In this document: in pieces, positions 6,761 through 8,420 of the stretch
How the letters are laid out: every line of letters begins with the position of its first letter
Position numbering within the stretch: the stretch's first letter is position 1
Source of the DNA: an uncultured Synergistales bacterium
GTDB taxonomy: Bacteria > Synergistota > Synergistia > Synergistales > Aminobacteriaceae
DNA length: 8,420 nucleotides
Direction: 5' to 3'
NCBI GenBank assembly: GCA_937957815.1
Contig: CALFXN010000117.1
Location: forward strand, 1-8,420
The notes under the pieces: generated by a model
The model's input: the letters and a program-made list of their open reading frames with translations, nothing else
What the model was told of the DNA's origin: nothing
The model's database searches: none
Translations under genes and position numbers: made by a program

Positions 6761-6781
6761 GAGCGATGTCGCAATAGGATA

Positions 6782-6814
6782 CAAAAACGGGGGTCGCTGT
6801 TCGGACGACCCCCC
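6782..6814 (-). terminator. Intrinsic terminator of the aminotransferase gene
   Basis: On the minus strand GGGGGTCG (6813-6806) pairs perfectly with CGACCCCC (6796-6789) around a nine-base loop. It is followed by G and then TTTTT (6787-6783). It lies 20 bases after the aminotransferase stop. The strong GC stem plus T-run is a classic rho-independent terminator, and it separates the panB/aminotransferase unit from the regulator-led cluster downstream. Confidence 0.88.
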
Positions 6815-6833
6815 TGCAAGACTTGCTTGTGTT

Positions 6834-7994
6834 CTACGCGACGCGCAATGTCCGGACGTACTTCTCCATTCTATTCATGGCTTCTTCCAGGTCGTGCTTC
6901 GAACGCGTGCACGCGATGCGTATGTACCCTTCACCTGAATCCCCGAACGCAGATCCTGGGAGCGTTGCGACGCGCCCCTGCTCGAGCAGCCCCCATGCGA
7001 ACTGTTCGCTCGTCAAGCCCGTTTTCTGAATGCTCGGGAATAGGTAGAACGCACCTTCAGGGGCAGCGCAATGAATACCGGACATTGCGTTGAGGCGCCC
7101 AGCCACGTAGGTCAGACGCTCTTTAAAAAGCGCCGCGCGCTCCTCGGTCTTTGCGTCGTGTGTGTTGAGTGCATGGATGGCCGCGCGCTGCGTCGGGGCG
7201 TTCACACCGTATGTCTGATTCGCGCCGATAAGGGCCATGAGACGGACAAGGTCGGCCGGACCGATCGCATATCCGATTCTCCATCCGGTCATGCAATGAC
7301 TTTTCGAGAGACCGCCCATCGTGAGAGTTCTCGACTTCATGCCCGGAAGCGTCGCGAACGGAATGTGTTTGCCCTTGTAGACGAGAGTGTCGTATATCTC
7401 ATCGGAAAGCACGAAAAGATCGTGTCGGTCCGCGACGGCGGCAATCTGCGTCATCCGCTCTAGCGTCATGACACGTCCGGTCGGATTGCTCGGCGAGCAA
7501 ATCAACAGGACTTTCGACCTCGGCGTGATCGCGCGTTCGATGGCCTCGGCGGTCGGGACGAATCCCGTGTCTTCGGTTGTCGGTACGGGAATAGCGACGC
7601 CATGGTGTTGCGATATTTGCTCGAAATAGGGCGTGAAACACGGAGTCGGTGTGATGACCTCGTCGCCGACGTTGAGCAGAGCCTGCAATGCCAGATGGAC
7701 CGATTGGATTCCGCCGGCCATCATCATGACTTCGTCCGGCGTCGAAACGAGATCATGACGACGTTGCCAATAGTCGCAGACGGCTTTTCGGACGTCCAGG
7801 AAGCCCATTATCGGCGAATAGTGCGTGTACCCCGCTTTCGCGGCCGCCGCGGCTGCGTCGACGATATCGTGTTCCGTATGAAAGTCGGGCTCTCCCTCGC
7901 CCAGATTGACGACATCCGGATTGGCCTGCGCGGCCTGGAATATGCGAAGCATTCCCGATGGCTTCATGTTGCTGTACATCTCCGCGAATTTCAC
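6834..7994 (-). CDS. PLP-dependent class I/II aminotransferase
   Basis: This is a 386-residue fold-type I aminotransferase, full length for the aspartate/alanine/branched-chain group, that moves an amino group between an amino acid and a 2-oxoacid in the cytoplasm. Numbering from the GTG at 7994: substrate-arm motif NLGEGEPDFHT (30-40), YTHYSP (56-61), cofactor-site CSPSNPTGR with Asn170, SDEIYD with Asp198 and Tyr201, and GGLSKSHCMTGWRIGYAIG, in which Lys231 forms the Schiff base and Arg239 binds PLP phosphate. The C-terminus has a GEGYIRIACTRS carboxylate-binding Arg. The GTG at 7994 is chosen because AAGGGG lies eight bases upstream; the GTG at 8003 overlaps that site and would have no room for it. 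Family members include aspartate, alanine and valine-pyruvate enzymes, and substrate cannot be read from sequence. It follows panB by about 60 bases and ends at a terminator. Confidence 0.93.
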   Translation of the reverse strand: MKFAEMYSNMKPSGMLRIFQAAQANPDVVNLGEGEPDFHTEHDIVDAAAAAAKAGYTHYSPIMGFLDVRKAVCDYWQRRHDLVSTPDEVMMMAGGIQSVHLALQALLNVGDEVITPTPCFTPYFEQISQHHGVAIPVPTTEDTGFVPTAEAIERAITPRSKVLLICSPSNPTGRVMTLERMTQIAAVADRHDLFVLSDEIYDTLVYKGKHIPFATLPGMKSRTLTMGGLSKSHCMTGWRIGYAIGPADLVRLMALIGANQTYGVNAPTQRAAIHALNTHDAKTEERAALFKERLTYVAGRLNAMSGIHCAAPEGAFYLFPSIQKTGLTSEQFAWGLLEQGRVATLPGSAFGDSGEGYIRIACTRSKHDLEEAMNRMEKYVRTLRVA

Positions 7995-8054
7995 TGCATA
8001 CACCCCTTTTTTCTTTGAGAACCCGAGATTGCGGCGATCGTGCGTCCCGTCTTT

Positions 8055-8420
8055 CTATTCGTATTCCTTCAACATGGCGGCGTACTCTTCTTCCGTCCCC
8101 TTCCGCACGTGATAGCAATGCTCGTCGCTCGGGAACGCTCCCGTTCTCACGTCGTTCGCGTAATCGCTGAAGGCCTTCGTAATGGTTTCCGCAACGTTCG
8201 CGTAGACCTTGACGAACTTCGGCGTGAACGCCTGAAAGAGCCCGATCATATCGCCGCAAATGAGGAGCTGTCCGTCGCAGGGGCCGCCGGCGCCGATCGA
8301 ATAGACCGGAATGGTCAGCTTCTTGGCGATGAAACGCGTGAGGTCGGGCGGAACGGCCTCGACCAGCAACGCATACGCGCCCGCTTCCTGCACCGCGTAT
8401 GCATATTCGATGAAGAATCG
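8055..8420 (-). CDS. panB: 3-methyl-2-oxobutanoate hydroxymethyltransferase, C-terminal part (5' end beyond the window)
   Basis: PanB transfers a hydroxymethyl group from methylenetetrahydrofolate to 2-oxoisovalerate, making ketopantoate, the first committed step to pantothenate and CoA. The last 121 residues are visible and the frame is open at the right edge; intact PanB has about 260-280 residues. AVQEAGAYALLVEAVPPDL matches the E. coli stretch ending LLVLECVP, so the Glu in LLVEAVP is the catalytic base. IPVYSIGAGGPCDGQLLICG and the C-terminal SDEHCYH (E. coli GEEHSFH) are further family marks. The aminotransferase starts about 60 bases downstream with no terminator visible between, so the two are probably co-transcribed. 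Cys replacing the hydrophobic or Thr residue in the GAG-x-x-x-DGQ loop is a mild variation. Confidence 0.92.
   Translation of the reverse strand, partial: RFFIEYAYAVQEAGAYALLVEAVPPDLTRFIAKKLTIPVYSIGAGGPCDGQLLICGDMIGLFQAFTPKFVKVYANVAETITKAFSDYANDVRTGAFPSDEHCYHVRKGTEEEYAAMLKEYE

Noticed and set aside
6524..7093. A 189-codon plus-strand frame
   Set aside because: Only its first part (to about 6601) is meaningful, as the tail of the IS3 orfA relic; the rest runs through the terminator and antisense to the aminotransferase.
7753..8259. A 168-codon minus-strand frame bridging panB and the aminotransferase
   Set aside because: It is out of frame with both recognised proteins, Arg-rich and without motifs.
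1..8420. CRISPR arrays, tRNA or rRNA genes, prophage or defence modules, long tandem repeats
   Set aside because: I looked on both strands and saw no repeated spacer pattern, no tRNA-like fold or CCA end, and no phage or defence protein motifs.

Overview
The window carries a compact set of catabolic genes, all on the minus strand, from a GC-rich and probably anaerobic bacterium. The core is a four-subunit, coenzyme A-dependent 2-oxoacid:ferredoxin oxidoreductase. It is followed directly by an ADP-forming acyl-CoA synthetase, and preceded by a sodium:solute symporter and an Lrp/AsnC regulator. This layout suits an amino-acid- or oxoacid-fermenting anaerobe. Synergistota would fit, but that is a guess: there is no phylogenetic marker in the window.

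Layout in transcription order (right to left). (1) The 3' part of panB (8420-8055) runs off the right edge, followed by a PLP-dependent class I/II aminotransferase (7994-6834), which ends at a clear intrinsic terminator (6814-6782). (2) A gap of about 830 bases (6833-6005), visibly richer in A+T than the genes, holds a decayed plus-strand IS3-family orfA relic, short palindromes and a good sigma70-type promoter for the regulator. (3) An Lrp/AsnC regulator (6004-5555), a 33-residue single-span membrane protein (5491-5390) and the symporter (5334-3868) come next. (4) The oxidoreductase genes follow in the order gamma, delta, alpha, beta (3863-984), with 8-20 base overlaps. The acyl-CoA synthetase starts in an ATGA overlap at 987 and runs off the left edge.

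Probable joint function (inference): the symporter brings in an amino acid or oxoacid, and an aminotransferase converts amino acid to 2-oxoacid. The oxidoreductase makes acyl-CoA and reduced ferredoxin, and the ADP-forming synthetase turns the acyl-CoA into free acid plus ATP. The Lrp-type protein at the head of the cluster would sense an amino acid and control it. I see no terminator between the regulator and the left edge, so the eight genes from the regulator to the synthetase may be one transcription unit. PanB uses 2-oxoisovalerate, the valine-derived oxoacid, so branched-chain substrates are attractive, but the sequence does not fix the substrate.

Nothing here looks like a defence system, CRISPR array, prophage or RNA gene. 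The least ordinary items are the 33-residue protein paired with the symporter and the IS3 relic.
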